Below the pieces are notes generated by a model, which had not been told where the DNA came from, ran no database searches, and saw only the letters and a program-made list of their open reading frames with translations. 64,000 nt of DNA from Bacillus sp. B1-b2 (lineage in GTDB: Bacteria; Bacillota; Bacilli; Bacillales; Cytobacillaceae). Every line of letters starts with the position of its first letter. The first letter of the stretch is position 1. Location: the NCBI RefSeq assembly GCF_009183415.1, contig NZ_WEHU01000001.1, forward strand, positions 62,001 to 126,000, given 5' to 3'. The position numbers and the translations under genes are program-made. Of this stretch, positions 48,562 through 57,607 are shown piece after piece.

Positions 48562-49272
48562 ATGAATAGAACTATGTTATTAAAATGGGTCCAAGAAGGA
48601 AATGTCAGTATCCCTACTATACTCCTAACTAACTATAAACATTTAAAATTAAATGAAAAAGAATTAGTGTTATTACTGCAGGTGCATTATTTCTTAGAAA
48701 AAGGTAATGACTTTCCAACACCAGAAGAACTTGCTTCGCAAATGACGATCGATATGATGGAGTGTCACAATTTATTAAGACAATTAATGAAGCATGGTTT
48801 TATAGAAATTATAGATGGTAATCATGATAGTGGAATACGATTTGAGCGATATTCACTAGAGCCATTATGGAATAAGCTAATAGATTTATTATTCTTACTA
48901 GACAAAAAGGAAGAAGAAGCAGTTTTTGAGAAAGAAGAAAAATCTTTATACTCTTGCTTTGAACAAGAATTTGGAAGACCATTGTCCCCATTTGAGATTG
49001 AAACCTTAAATATGTGGATAGATGATGATCAACATGATGTAGCATTAATTAAAGCTGCTCTTAGAGAATCCGTCATCTCGGGAAAACTCAACTTTCGCTA
49101 TATTGATAGAATTTTATTTGAGTGGAAGAAAAACGGTATTAAAACAACAGAACAAGCAAAAAATCAAGGGAAGAAATTTAGACAACATCAAGGAACTAAT
49201 ACCATTTATAAAGAAACAGATGATGAACTGCCCAAAAAGACAGTTCCATTCTATAATTGGTTGGATCAATAA
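48562..49272 (+). CDS. dnaD: DNA replication initiation protein DnaD
   Basis: DnaD acts with DnaB and DnaI to load the replicative helicase in low-GC Gram-positives. The 236-residue product has an N-terminal winged-helix domain (about 1-110, TPEELASQMTIDMMECHNLLRQL) and a C-terminal DnaD domain (about 130-200) with the YxxxIxxxW-like FRYIDRILFEWKKNGI. It precedes nth as in B. subtilis. Confidence 0.94.
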   Translation: MNRTMLLKWVQEGNVSIPTILLTNYKHLKLNEKELVLLLQVHYFLEKGNDFPTPEELASQMTIDMMECHNLLRQLMKHGFIEIIDGNHDSGIRFERYSLEPLWNKLIDLLFLLDKKEEEAVFEKEEKSLYSCFEQEFGRPLSPFEIETLNMWIDDDQHDVALIKAALRESVISGKLNFRYIDRILFEWKKNGIKTTEQAKNQGKKFRQHQGTNTIYKETDDELPKKTVPFYNWLDQ

Positions 49273-49316
49273 TAGGAAATCACTTTTAGAAGTATGAATG
49301 ATTAAACTACTTGACC

Positions 49317-49343
49317 AAGTCCTAAATGGAGGATTTAGGACTT
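49317..49343. repeat. Perfect 11-bp inverted repeat upstream of nth
   Basis: AAGTCCTAAAT and ATTTAGGACTT (49317-49327, 49333-49343) flank a GGAGG loop. There is no T tract, so a simple terminator is doubtful. The exposed GGAGG is notable, since nth starts 57 bases later. Confidence 0.7.
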
Positions 49344-49399
49344 CGCCAACAGAGTATTACTATTTTTACCTATAAAATAATAAGGAGTTCTACAAATAG

Positions 49400-50056
49400 A
49401 TGCTAAAGAAAGATGAAATTAGATATTGTCTAGATACAATGGCAGATATGTTTCCAGAAGCTCATTGTGAACTAGTTCATTCTAATCCATTTGAGTTGGT
49501 GATTGCAGTAGCATTATCCGCTCAGTGTACAGATGTCCTTGTTAATAAAGTTACTAGTTCTTTATTCAAAAAGTATAAAACACCACAAGACTATCTCCAA
49601 GTCTCCCTTGAGGAACTTCAAAACGATATTAGATCTATTGGTCTATATCGAAATAAAGCGAAAAATATTCAAAAGCTTTGTCAAATGGTACTTGAAAAGT
49701 ATCATGGGGAAATCCCAAAGGATCGAGATGAATTAATTAATTTACCTGGAGTAGGCAGAAAAACGGCAAATGTGGTAGTTTCTGTCGCTTATGATATTCC
49801 CGCTATTGCAGTAGATACGCATGTGGAAAGAGTTAGTAAGAGACTAGGTATATGTAGATGGAAAGATTCCGTATTAGAGGTTGAAAAAACATTGATGAAA
49901 AAGGTTCCAAAAGAGGAATGGTCTGTTACTCATCATAGAATGATTTTTTTCGGAAGATATCATTGTAAAGCCCAAAATCCTCAATGTGTAGAATGTCCTC
50001 TATTACCTTTATGTAGAGAGGGGAAAAAAAGAATGAAAACGCGTGGTGTAGTTTGA
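49400..50056 (+). CDS. nth: Endonuclease III
   Basis: Nth is a bifunctional DNA glycosylase/AP lyase removing oxidised pyrimidines. The 218-residue product has the helix-hairpin-helix LPGVGRKTANVV with catalytic Lys121, catalytic Asp139 in AVDTHVER, and the C-terminal 4Fe-4S ligands C-x6-C-x2-C-x5-C. ypoC overlaps its stop codon (TGATG). Confidence 0.96.
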   Translation: MLKKDEIRYCLDTMADMFPEAHCELVHSNPFELVIAVALSAQCTDVLVNKVTSSLFKKYKTPQDYLQVSLEELQNDIRSIGLYRNKAKNIQKLCQMVLEKYHGEIPKDRDELINLPGVGRKTANVVVSVAYDIPAIAVDTHVERVSKRLGICRWKDSVLEVEKTLMKKVPKEEWSVTHHRMIFFGRYHCKAQNPQCVECPLLPLCREGKKRMKTRGVV

Positions 50057-50577
50057 TGAAAGGTACATTATCAATTCCTCAAGAGCTTATAAATAAATCC
50101 ATATTAATAGAAGACATATTTCCTTGTTTATTGAGCAAGGATTTTGTTAGTTCTATTCCATTCATACATGAAGTCCATTTTTATAACCAATTAGATACGT
50201 TTAAACCATGGGATAGCGAGAACTTAAAAGTGAGTATGGAAGAAATATTTCAAGAATGGAAGCAACTTAAACCACAATTAGAAATAGATATAAAGGGTAA
50301 AGAGAAGGATCGACTTAAAGCTGGTATAACAAAAGCAGTACAGTATTTTATAGAAGGTATTTATTGGGTGAATGAACAGCCAGTCCATATAAAAGATGGT
50401 TTACAATTAAATAAATTAGCTATAAAACCGTTTAATATGGAAGATAGGCTTTCTTTTATTATGAAAAGATTAGATGGCTATCATTCGTATCGTCAATTAG
50501 ATGAATTATTTAAAGAATTAGAAAAACAGTACTCTATCAAACCAATAAGAATAAGTCGATTAAAACAATCACCGTAA
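50056..50577 (+). CDS. ypoC: YpoC family protein
   Basis: The 173-residue cytosolic protein has no catalytic motif that I recognise. The ATG at 50056 overlaps the nth stop (TGATG), giving translational coupling. The conserved-looking block is AVQYFIEGIYWVNEQPV, and the C-terminus is basic. The assignment rests on position between nth and ponA, as B. subtilis ypoC, with similar length. The function is unknown. Confidence 0.78.
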   Translation: MKGTLSIPQELINKSILIEDIFPCLLSKDFVSSIPFIHEVHFYNQLDTFKPWDSENLKVSMEEIFQEWKQLKPQLEIDIKGKEKDRLKAGITKAVQYFIEGIYWVNEQPVHIKDGLQLNKLAIKPFNMEDRLSFIMKRLDGYHSYRQLDELFKELEKQYSIKPIRISRLKQSP

Positions 50578-50586
50578 TAAACGGTA

Positions 50587-50624
50587 TAAATACATTTAAT
50601 CAGCTAGCTGATTAAATGTATTTA
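50587..50624. repeat. Perfect 38-bp palindrome after ypoC
   Basis: Two 19-base arms with no loop (50587-50605 and 50606-50624) meet at AGCTAGCT. It lies 10 bases after ypoC and 3 bases before a second hairpin. It can act as a terminator only weakly, as the T tract is short. Confidence 0.9.
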
Positions 50625-50626
50625 CA

Positions 50627-50668
50627 AAGAAAGAAGGTAGGCACAATTGTGCTCTACCTTCTTTCTTA
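50627..50668. terminator. Bidirectional terminator between ypoC and ponA
   Basis: A 14-bp stem (50627-50640 with 50654-50667) is topped by the palindrome GCACAATTGTGC. T-rich flanks occur on both strands. It overlaps the region just past the ponA stop codon. Confidence 0.88.
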
Positions 50669-50671
50669 TTA

Positions 50672-53320
50672 TTAGTGTGTTGGTGTATTGTTGTTATTCT
50701 GATTGTTTGTATTATTAGATTGGTTATTATTTTGTTGATTATTGGTATTACCTGTTCCACCGGTATTGCCTTGATTTCCATTTGTAGTACCGGTATTATT
50801 TCCGTTGTTAGTGCCATTTCCATTTTGTGTTCCATTGTTATTTCCATTAGTATTGCCTTGATTTCCACCTTGATTTGTGTTCTCATCAGAAGATTCCTCT
50901 TCTTCCTCGTTTTCATTTTCATCAGGTGTTTGAGCAGGATCTTCTACTTCTTTTTCTGGAATAGTAACACTGGACGACGCTGGGTCACTTGATTGTTCAT
51001 CTTTAATAGCAGTAATGCTAAAGGTATAACTACTTCCTGGGTTAGGTTTGGCAATTTTTAAGCTAGTATCTGATGTCACAGTTAGCTGCTCTGCTTGTGC
51101 TCCATCCACACTAACACTAACATTAAATTTAACATTTGCGGTATCACCATAACTCCATGATACGTTTACTTCATCGGTATTTGCATCATATGCAGCCTGA
51201 ACACCTGTAGGAGCATCTGGTTTATTGTATTTTTCAGATATTTTATCTATTTTATTACCTTTCACAGCGTATTCCGTTATCACTTGATCGCTCGGTGTAT
51301 AGGAGCTTGCAAGGCGAGCTGGGTAGGTTCCTTTTTCGATTTTTACTGTTTCTACACTACTTGGCTTAGTAAAGTCAGCTGTTTCTACATTTTCCGAAAT
51401 ATGACTCATTACAGCTTTGAAGATCTTTTGGGCAATCTTTTGATCATTTCCAGATTTAACTGGAATTTTTCTATCTTTGTAACCAGTCCAAACAGCCATC
51501 GTATAGTTAGTTGTATAACCAGCAAACCAAGCATCTGGCACACTATTTTTGTCCGTAATTCCAAACTTTTTACGATCTTCATCTGAATAATTGGTTGTAC
51601 CCGTTTTACCTGCTACAGCAAGACCAGGTATATTTGCTTGAGCTCCAGTACCATCACTACTTGTTAGCACACCTTTTAACATATCAGTTACTAAAAAGGC
51701 GGTATAATCCTGCATTACTACTTGTGATTTAGGTTCCATATTAATTTTCGTACCATCATTTAGTTTAAAAGAGTTAACAGCATGTGGTTCATTATAAACG
51801 CCCTCATTACCAAATGCACTGTATGCTCCTGCCATTTGTAAAGTTGTTGTTTCAAAAGCCCCGATAGAATAAGATTCATAAGCGTGTTCTAATGGAATAC
51901 CAAGATTTACAGCAAATTCTTTCGCTTTTTCACCACCAACTGCTTGAAAAGCTTTTAGTGCTGGTATATTTCTAGACATTTCTAAAGCCTTACGCATCGT
52001 TAGTGAGCCTTTATATTTTCCATCCCAGTTACCAATGGAGTCTCCATTAGAGTAAGTACTAGGTTCATCTACTAAGGTTTGATAAGTTCCCCATTTTAAG
52101 TATTCAACTGCTGGGCCATAGTCTAAAATTGGTTTAGCTGTTGAACCTGGTTGTCTTGTAACATCTGTAGCATAATTTGTTCCTAATTTAACACTCGGGT
52201 CTCTATCACCACCTAAAGCAATAATACCTCCAGTTTTTGTGTCTAATAGGGTAATTCCAGCTTGGAATTCCTCGTCAGGGAAAGGAACAATTTGCCCCTC
52301 ATACATTACCTGTTCTACATATTTTTGAGCCTCTACATCCATATTTGTATAAATCTCTAGTCCATCTGTATATACATTTACATCTGGATATTTTTCTTCA
52401 ATTTCAGCGATTACTTGTTTGATATATGGGTCATAAGGCATATCATTTGACTTACGATTCTCCACTGCGACAAGTGAATCCTCTACTGGAACTTGTTGAG
52501 CTTCTTCCATCTCTTCTTTCGTGATATAGCCATGCTGATTCATAAGAGATAACACAATGTTTCGACGTTTCTCTGCTCTGTCAGGATTGTTGAATGGATT
52601 ATATGCATTAGGTGCTTGTGGCATCCCTGCAAGTAATGCAGCTTCAGGTAAAGTGAGTTCGTCAAGTGGTTTTCCAAAATAGACATCTGCTGCTGTTTTT
52701 ACACCACTCATATTTTCAGACATGAAAATCTTATTTACATACATTTCAAATATTTCTTCTTTAGAGTATTTTCTCTCTAATTCTAGTGCAAGCCACGCTT
52801 CTTGTGCCTTACGGTTTAATGTTTTTTGAGGTTGATTAAAGAAAAAGTTTTTAACCACCTGTTGAGTAATGGTACTAGCACCTTCAGAACCAAAACCATC
52901 TCTAAAGTTTGCGATTACTGCTCCACCTAGACGAATTGGATCAATTCCATGGTGATCGAAGAAGCGAGAGTCTTCTGTAGCGATAAAAGCATCTCTTACT
53001 AACTCAGGTATCTCATCATACTGAACATAATCCCGATTGACAGAACCAATTTTTGTGATTTCCTCCCCGTTTTTATCATAAATAGTGGATGAAATCGAAT
53101 CCTTTAATATTTCTGGATCTAATTCAGGAGCATCTTTCACCATTACAGCAAATGTAATTCCTCCAGTTATAATACCTATAATTCCAAGTGATAATAAAAT
53201 AAGAAGAACGCGCTTAAACAATTTCATGCCGCTTTTTTTCTTTTTATTAGATGGATCTTTTTTCTTAGCAGCATCTTGTTGCTTTCTGCGCTCCTCTCTT
53301 GTTTGATAATTATCAGACAT
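50672..53320 (-). CDS. ponA: Penicillin-binding protein 1 (class A PBP)
   Basis: PonA is a bifunctional transglycosylase/transpeptidase for peptidoglycan synthesis. The 882-residue product has a basic cytosolic head, one membrane segment (about 37-60), a GT51 domain with catalytic E116 in ATEDSRFFDHHG, and a transpeptidase domain with S393-TAK, SRN and K572-TG. A fibronectin-III-like domain (about 690-780) and a long Asn/Gly/Thr/Gln-rich tail follow. The ATG at 53320 is chosen over 53326 by ribosome-site spacing. recU is upstream in the same operon, as in B. subtilis. Confidence 0.96.
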   Translation of the reverse strand: MSDNYQTREERRKQQDAAKKKDPSNKKKKSGMKLFKRVLLILLSLGIIGIITGGITFAVMVKDAPELDPEILKDSISSTIYDKNGEEITKIGSVNRDYVQYDEIPELVRDAFIATEDSRFFDHHGIDPIRLGGAVIANFRDGFGSEGASTITQQVVKNFFFNQPQKTLNRKAQEAWLALELERKYSKEEIFEMYVNKIFMSENMSGVKTAADVYFGKPLDELTLPEAALLAGMPQAPNAYNPFNNPDRAEKRRNIVLSLMNQHGYITKEEMEEAQQVPVEDSLVAVENRKSNDMPYDPYIKQVIAEIEEKYPDVNVYTDGLEIYTNMDVEAQKYVEQVMYEGQIVPFPDEEFQAGITLLDTKTGGIIALGGDRDPSVKLGTNYATDVTRQPGSTAKPILDYGPAVEYLKWGTYQTLVDEPSTYSNGDSIGNWDGKYKGSLTMRKALEMSRNIPALKAFQAVGGEKAKEFAVNLGIPLEHAYESYSIGAFETTTLQMAGAYSAFGNEGVYNEPHAVNSFKLNDGTKINMEPKSQVVMQDYTAFLVTDMLKGVLTSSDGTGAQANIPGLAVAGKTGTTNYSDEDRKKFGITDKNSVPDAWFAGYTTNYTMAVWTGYKDRKIPVKSGNDQKIAQKIFKAVMSHISENVETADFTKPSSVETVKIEKGTYPARLASSYTPSDQVITEYAVKGNKIDKISEKYNKPDAPTGVQAAYDANTDEVNVSWSYGDTANVKFNVSVSVDGAQAEQLTVTSDTSLKIAKPNPGSSYTFSITAIKDEQSSDPASSSVTIPEKEVEDPAQTPDENENEEEEESSDENTNQGGNQGNTNGNNNGTQNGNGTNNGNNTGTTNGNQGNTGGTGNTNNQQNNNQSNNTNNQNNNNTPTH

Positions 53321-53360
53321 ATACATTTCCTACCTTTCTATTAAAACAACAATAAAAGGA

Positions 53361-53969
53361 CTAATAATCTAAATGATAAAGTGCATCAATAATCTTAATA
53401 TAGTCTATTCTAGGCTGTAGACCAAGTGATATAGAATGACCAGAAGTCAGTAATTCCTCTTTTTTAATTGATTTTCGTCCACCATTTATCATTCTTTCCC
53501 AAAAGGTAAATAGTATTTCTGCATCTAAATAAAAGATTTCATTTGTATGCGAAAAGGAGATGATTACAAAGCAAATTCCTTTTTGTTCCACTATGAGCTT
53601 CATATGTTTTATTTGATGATCATGGAAATTGTTTAAAGGAAATGAAGTACTATTCTTCGTTTCTTTTGCTTCAAAATCAATATATTTACCCTTGTAAATC
53701 CCATTATAGTCCGTTGTAGAAGCCTGCTTAAAATAAGCTTCTTTGATGACTGCAGCACTTCTTTTTGGATAATCCACTTGCACAATTTGGACTGGAGTTG
53801 GCTTCTTATGTATGACTGCTTTACCAGTTTCTAAATAAAATTTATTTGTTTCATTTAAATCATCCTCAAGCGTCATACCACGATTACTGTAATTCACTTT
53901 CTTCTTAGGCAAAGCTTTATTTTCCCCGTTTGGTACATATCTTCTTCCATTTGGGTAATGAATCTTCAT
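53361..53969 (-). CDS. recU: Holliday junction resolvase RecU
   Basis: RecU cleaves Holliday junctions in recombination and chromosome segregation. The 202-residue product starts [14 protein letters not shown]. Nuclease-fold motifs are [16 protein letters not shown] (E, D), the catalytic [20 protein letters not shown] (DxnExK) and [10 protein letters not shown]. The ATG at 53969 follows GAGGTG. ponA begins 40 bases after its stop. yppC is divergent. Confidence 0.95.
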   Translation of the reverse strand: MKIHYPNGRRYVPNGENKALPKKKVNYSNRGMTLEDDLNETNKFYLETGKAVIHKKPTPVQIVQVDYPKRSAAVIKEAYFKQASTTDYNGIYKGKYIDFEAKETKNSTSFPLNNFHDHQIKHMKLIVEQKGICFVIISFSHTNEIFYLDAEILFTFWERMINGGRKSIKKEELLTSGHSISLGLQPRIDYIKIIDALYHLDY

Positions 53970-54058
53970 CTTTTTCACCTCACAAAGATCCTAAGGAGTA
54001 TAACTTTAATCAATCAACAAACAATAATAACACATTGTTTCAAAAAGAGGTGAACAAT

Positions 54059-55033
54059 TTGTTAGGTCCCATTTTCTTTTTTTCAAAAATGGATAGTGCA
54101 GAGCTTATTAATAGAATAAGGCTTATTACTAATAAGTTCAACTTAGATAATATTTCAAGAACCGAAGCCTATTTTGCTTTTTACGAAAAACATAAAGAAA
54201 TTCAATGGGCTTTCCTAGCTAGCCAGGTTTCGCGGAATGCTGGCTGGTGTATGTGTGATCTTCAAGGTCCGATGTTCTCAAGCATCTTAAGTAAGAAGAA
54301 AATACAGCAACTTTTCTTGACATATGAGAAAGCAAACTGGCTTATTTTTAATGATGCCTTCCCACAATTATTAATCTATGATTATTCGACGAAAATTAAT
54401 GCTCCAATGTTTCACTTATTAAAATATTTTCATGTTTCTTCTTTTATGGAAGAAGAATGGAAGCTTTTTTGGGAAGCTGGAGATAAGAAAAGACTCATGA
54501 ATAGCCTCATTATTAATGAACAGCATATTATACAATCACCTGTTATTGAAAATAAGAGAATCATTAAAAATGTTTTTCACTCTATACCATATTTGTTTCA
54601 AGATCTTTTACATTATAATTCTGTTTTATTTCCTGATCTTAACGGAAATTTATACGGTGCAAGTGTTTCTAATTTTACCTCTATAGATCAACGAATAAAC
54701 TTAGGAAACAACCTAGCAGCTATTTTATTTAAATCTAATTTATATCAAGAGTTTTATGATTTTGCAAGAAAAGTTATTCATACTGGGTCACGGAGAGATT
54801 ATGAAAAATTCACTCATTTTAAGGTCAATAATAGAACACCAATATTAAGAATGATATATCCAGTTATCAATCATGAAGTGGTAACACGTCAAGATTGGTA
54901 TAAAGGGAGAATTAAAAGTTGCTGGAGAAAAAGGAAAAAAGGAGAGGAGCCTATTCTTCTTACTAAATGGTATGAAAATAAACAAAAACAGCTACATCAC
55001 TTAATTACATGGGATTTAAAGTGGCTTCATTGA
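54059..55033 (+). CDS. yppC: DUF2515 family protein YppC
   Basis: The 324-residue protein has no known function. A TTG at 54059 follows AAGAGGTG and is preferred to an upstream in-frame codon at 53930 that would overlap recU. Conserved-looking blocks are TEAYFAFYEKHKEIQWAFLAS-type sequence, NAGWCMCDLQ, FPDLNGNLYGASVSNFTSI, and a C-terminal MIYPVINHE. It sits divergent from recU as in B. subtilis. Confidence 0.85.
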   Translation: MLGPIFFFSKMDSAELINRIRLITNKFNLDNISRTEAYFAFYEKHKEIQWAFLASQVSRNAGWCMCDLQGPMFSSILSKKKIQQLFLTYEKANWLIFNDAFPQLLIYDYSTKINAPMFHLLKYFHVSSFMEEEWKLFWEAGDKKRLMNSLIINEQHIIQSPVIENKRIIKNVFHSIPYLFQDLLHYNSVLFPDLNGNLYGASVSNFTSIDQRINLGNNLAAILFKSNLYQEFYDFARKVIHTGSRRDYEKFTHFKVNNRTPILRMIYPVINHEVVTRQDWYKGRIKSCWRKRKKGEEPILLTKWYENKQKQLHHLITWDLKWLH

Positions 55034-55170
55034 ACTTAATGTCGAAAATACCATGCTTTTAGAGAAATGATACTTTCTTTGGCGAATTCCTTCTAGTTTT
55101 GTCAACTGTGCAGGATAGTAAGTAAAAATAGAGAAATTGGTAAGTATCATAAAAGCTTGGAGGGAGAAAA

Positions 55171-55431
55171 ATGGAAAACATCTTTTCAAAAGAATCTGTG
55201 TTAATGTATTTAGAAGATATAAACAAAGATTTACTAGCAATTGATACATTGCTTTTTGAGAAATCCCAGAGCTATCAAGAAATAGCCAAAAGTCATGTCG
55301 AGGAGCTAAATAACCTAGAATTAAAATTGATATCTTTGCAGGAAAAGGAGAAACAGAATGATTCAAAGGATATGTATCCTTTTTCCAACCAGCAAAAGAA
55401 ATGTACCTTGTACTTGAACTTAGCCAAATAA
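55171..55431 (+). CDS. yppD: YppD-like small protein
   Basis: This 86-residue acidic helical protein has a strong GGAGGG ribosome site and lies at the yppD position. Heptad-like charged residues from about 25 to 65 suggest a coiled coil. The function is unknown. Assignment is mainly by position and size. Confidence 0.65.
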   Translation: MENIFSKESVLMYLEDINKDLLAIDTLLFEKSQSYQEIAKSHVEELNNLELKLISLQEKEKQNDSKDMYPFSNQQKKCTLYLNLAK

Positions 55432-55481
55432 TGGCATAGAATGAAATCTAATAAGTATGAAGTATATGGAGTGTTTATACG

Positions 55482-55856
55482 TTGAGTGAGAGTACAGAAC
55501 TGAGAGAATTAACGGAAGAATTAGTGGAGGCAGCTGAATACTTGCTTAAAGCTTTTCATAAAGCCAAAGAAACAGGAGAACAAGAAGATTTTTATCAGAC
55601 CGTTAGACCTTATGCTAATCATATAAAGCAACTTAATGATCAATGGAATGAATTAGCAAAGCAATGGATATCAGTGAACAAACCTTTTTATTTAAACAAT
55701 AAACAAGTTGATACAGCTTCGGATCATATAGAGGTTATCTCTATACAAGCATTTTTTCCCCAAACAAGTAAAAAAAGATTTTTGGATGCTCATAAGTCTG
55801 TTGTTTATATTTTACATGCATTGCAAGAGGAAATAATAGCTACAAAAGAAATCTAA
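55482..55856 (+). CDS. yppE: DUF1798 family protein YppE
   Basis: The 124-residue protein is all-helical by appearance, with LVEAAEYLLKAF, DFYQTVRPYANHIKQLNDQW and QAFFPQTSKKRF. These fit YppE (DUF1798), a four-helix bundle of unknown role. A TTG at 55482 follows ATGGAG. The gene matches YppE in length. Confidence 0.82.
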   Translation: MSESTELRELTEELVEAAEYLLKAFHKAKETGEQEDFYQTVRPYANHIKQLNDQWNELAKQWISVNKPFYLNNKQVDTASDHIEVISIQAFFPQTSKKRFLDAHKSVVYILHALQEEIIATKEI

Positions 55857-55858
55857 AG

Positions 55859-55882
55859 GAGAAAAGTTTCTCTTTTTTTTTT
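55859..55882 (+). terminator. Terminator of yppD-yppE
   Basis: A 6-bp stem GAGAAA/TTTCTC with a 2-base loop and a run of eight or more T residues, at the yppE stop. Confidence 0.75.
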
Positions 55883-56066
55883 GCTTTTTTCACAATAATG
55901 CTTCAAACATTTTGTTTAAAGTCCTTCATTTCAATAAAAACCAAAATTCTTCTTTTCCTAAGCCCCTATTTTAAAAGTTATTTTAATATACATGTAGAAA
56001 AGCACGCTATAGGCGTTATTCTCATAGGATAAAGGAGGATCATATTTATAGGAGGATCGATTTTTC

Positions 56067-56600
56067 ATGTATAGAACATCTTTTCAGTCGCATAGTCCAG
56101 GATATAACAGGAATTCTTATCATCCATTCTATACGCAATTAGCTAATATAGCTGAATATAGACAATACCATCCTTATATGCAGCAACCACAGCATCAGCA
56201 ATGGAATGGAATGGGGATGAATCATCAATATCCATACGGTATGTCCATGGAACAATATCAAGGGAATTATGAAGGAAATTATTTTCATCCGCAAAATGCC
56301 TATAAAGGTAGCTCACAAAACATATTTCAAAATCCTTTAAATAATTTCCAACAGACAGATCAAATGAATTCAACATATAATCATAACTATACTCAGCAAC
56401 AAGGATATATGAATCCTTATCCTAAGCAGTCATTTATGCCGAAAAAGCAAGGAAATATGAAAACTTTTATGAATTCCTTTAAATCACAGGATGGATCATT
56501 AGATTTTCCGAAAATGATGGATACAGCAGGAATGATGATGAATGCAATGAATCAAGTTACTGGGTTAGTCAAGGGTGTTGGAGGAATCTTTAAAGTATAA
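56067..56600 (+). CDS. yppG: YppG family protein, Gln/Asn/Tyr/Met-rich
   Basis: The 177-residue protein has a low-complexity N-terminal two thirds rich in Q, N, Y, H, P and M, and a conserved C-terminus FMNSFKSQDGSLDFPKMMDTAG with a small hydrophobic tail. This fits the YppG family, which often resembles spore coat proteins in composition. Role unknown. Two AGGAGGATC copies, 22 bases apart, precede the ATG, and the nearer is the likely ribosome site. Confidence 0.82.
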   Translation: MYRTSFQSHSPGYNRNSYHPFYTQLANIAEYRQYHPYMQQPQHQQWNGMGMNHQYPYGMSMEQYQGNYEGNYFHPQNAYKGSSQNIFQNPLNNFQQTDQMNSTYNHNYTQQQGYMNPYPKQSFMPKKQGNMKTFMNSFKSQDGSLDFPKMMDTAGMMMNAMNQVTGLVKGVGGIFKV

Positions 56601-56601
56601 G

Positions 56602-56650
56602 AAAAATGCACGGATTAGAAGCTATAGAGCTTTCAATCCGTGCATTTTTT
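56602..56650 (+). terminator. Terminator of yppG
   Basis: A 15-bp stem (56602-56616 with 56635-56649) with an 18-base loop and six T residues, beginning right after the stop codon. Confidence 0.93.
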
Positions 56651-56676
56651 AGCATATGTCTCGGTTCTTTCTTTTC

Positions 56677-56829
56677 TTACCAACGATGTGCTTTTGCATT
56701 ACTTCTAAGGATAAGATTTGTCCTAGAAATTTGTGTATGCCCATTCACCTGTGACTTTGAGCGTTTCGGTCTTGTCCAATTGTGATGGAATAGCTCAGAA
56801 TGAGAATCTAAATGGTCTTTATAACTCAT
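56677..56829 (-). CDS. ypzG: YpzG family small protein
   Basis: This is a 50-residue basic, His/Asn/Ser-rich soluble protein starting MSYKDHLDSHSELFHHNW with RPKRSKSQVNG. The ATG at 56829 follows ATGAGGTGATTAG, a good ribosome site. Bacillus YpzG proteins have the same start and RSKSQVNG-type motif as I remember them. The function is unknown, possibly spore-related by company. Confidence 0.72.
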   Translation of the reverse strand: MSYKDHLDSHSELFHHNWTRPKRSKSQVNGHTQISRTNLILRSNAKAHRW

Positions 56830-56855
56830 CTAATCACCTCATAGTCGTAAGATTG

Positions 56856-56890
56856 AAAAGAAAAAAGTAGATGCAATGAAAGCATCTACT
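56856..56890 (-). terminator. Terminator of the minus-strand Hsp20 gene
   Basis: AGTAGATGC and GCATCTACT (56866-56874, 56882-56890) pair around a 7-base loop. On the minus strand a T-rich run (56865 down to about 56856) follows the stem. Confidence 0.85.
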
Positions 56891-56933
56891 ACATAGTATA
56901 TTCATATTTAGAGAAATTACTCGCCAAAACCCA

Positions 56934-57413
56934 TCAATCTTCTATGATAATTTTCTTGCCTTTTTCTCTAGGGATTATTATTGTCAGTAGTCCATTTTGA
57001 TAAGAAGCTTTTATACTTTTTTCATCAATGCGATGAGAAAGGGAGATACTTCTTGCGTTTTTACGGAACGTTTTACTTGTATGAAAAGTATTAGTATTGG
57101 TATCTTCCTCTGTCATTACTTCCTGGTAATTTACACTTATTGTTAAGTAATGGTCATATACATCTAATTGGATTTGTTCCTTATTCACCCCAGCTAGTTC
57201 TGCTTTTATTATGGTGAAATCTCCTGTTTCATTAACAGTAACTGGAAATCCCGTATTAGGAAAAGGATTTTGAAAAAATTCGTCCATTTGCTGTAGAAAA
57301 TTCTTAACCGGTTTTTCCTGAAAAAACTGATTAACTAGTCGCATAAATCCATTGAAAGGTTGAGGATTATTTTCCTTATTATTGTTTGGGTCTATCGGAA
57401 AATTTGATGACAT
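56934..57413 (-). CDS. Hsp20/alpha-crystallin family small heat shock protein
   Basis: The 159-residue protein has an N-terminal Asn/Pro-rich arm and an alpha-crystallin domain (about 55-145: FTIIKAELAGVNKEQIQLDVYDHYLTISV, then SISLSHRIDEKSIKASYQNGLLTIIIPRE). Such proteins hold unfolded clients. In Bacillus relatives include spore coat protein CotM/CotP and YocM. The last IxI motif is IIIPRE... KKIIIED. The ATG follows AAGGAGTG. No CIRCE or CtsR operator is seen upstream. Confidence 0.88.
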   Translation of the reverse strand: MSSNFPIDPNNNKENNPQPFNGFMRLVNQFFQEKPVKNFLQQMDEFFQNPFPNTGFPVTVNETGDFTIIKAELAGVNKEQIQLDVYDHYLTISVNYQEVMTEEDTNTNTFHTSKTFRKNARSISLSHRIDEKSIKASYQNGLLTIIIPREKGKKIIIED

Positions 57414-57607
57414 TCTACAATCACTCCTTACACAAACTAAATAAATTACCTAAGCTTCTAGGATAGTTTGATTTACTATATGCCCAATAAAGAAAGAAGG
57501 TGTTTGTATTCTGTTCTTTTTATATCCTTATTTCTTTAATAAAGTTGCTCATTAGGTTATCTTCCCTTTAAACTATTAAGATATAAGATAAAAGTGAGGT
57601 AAGAGAA

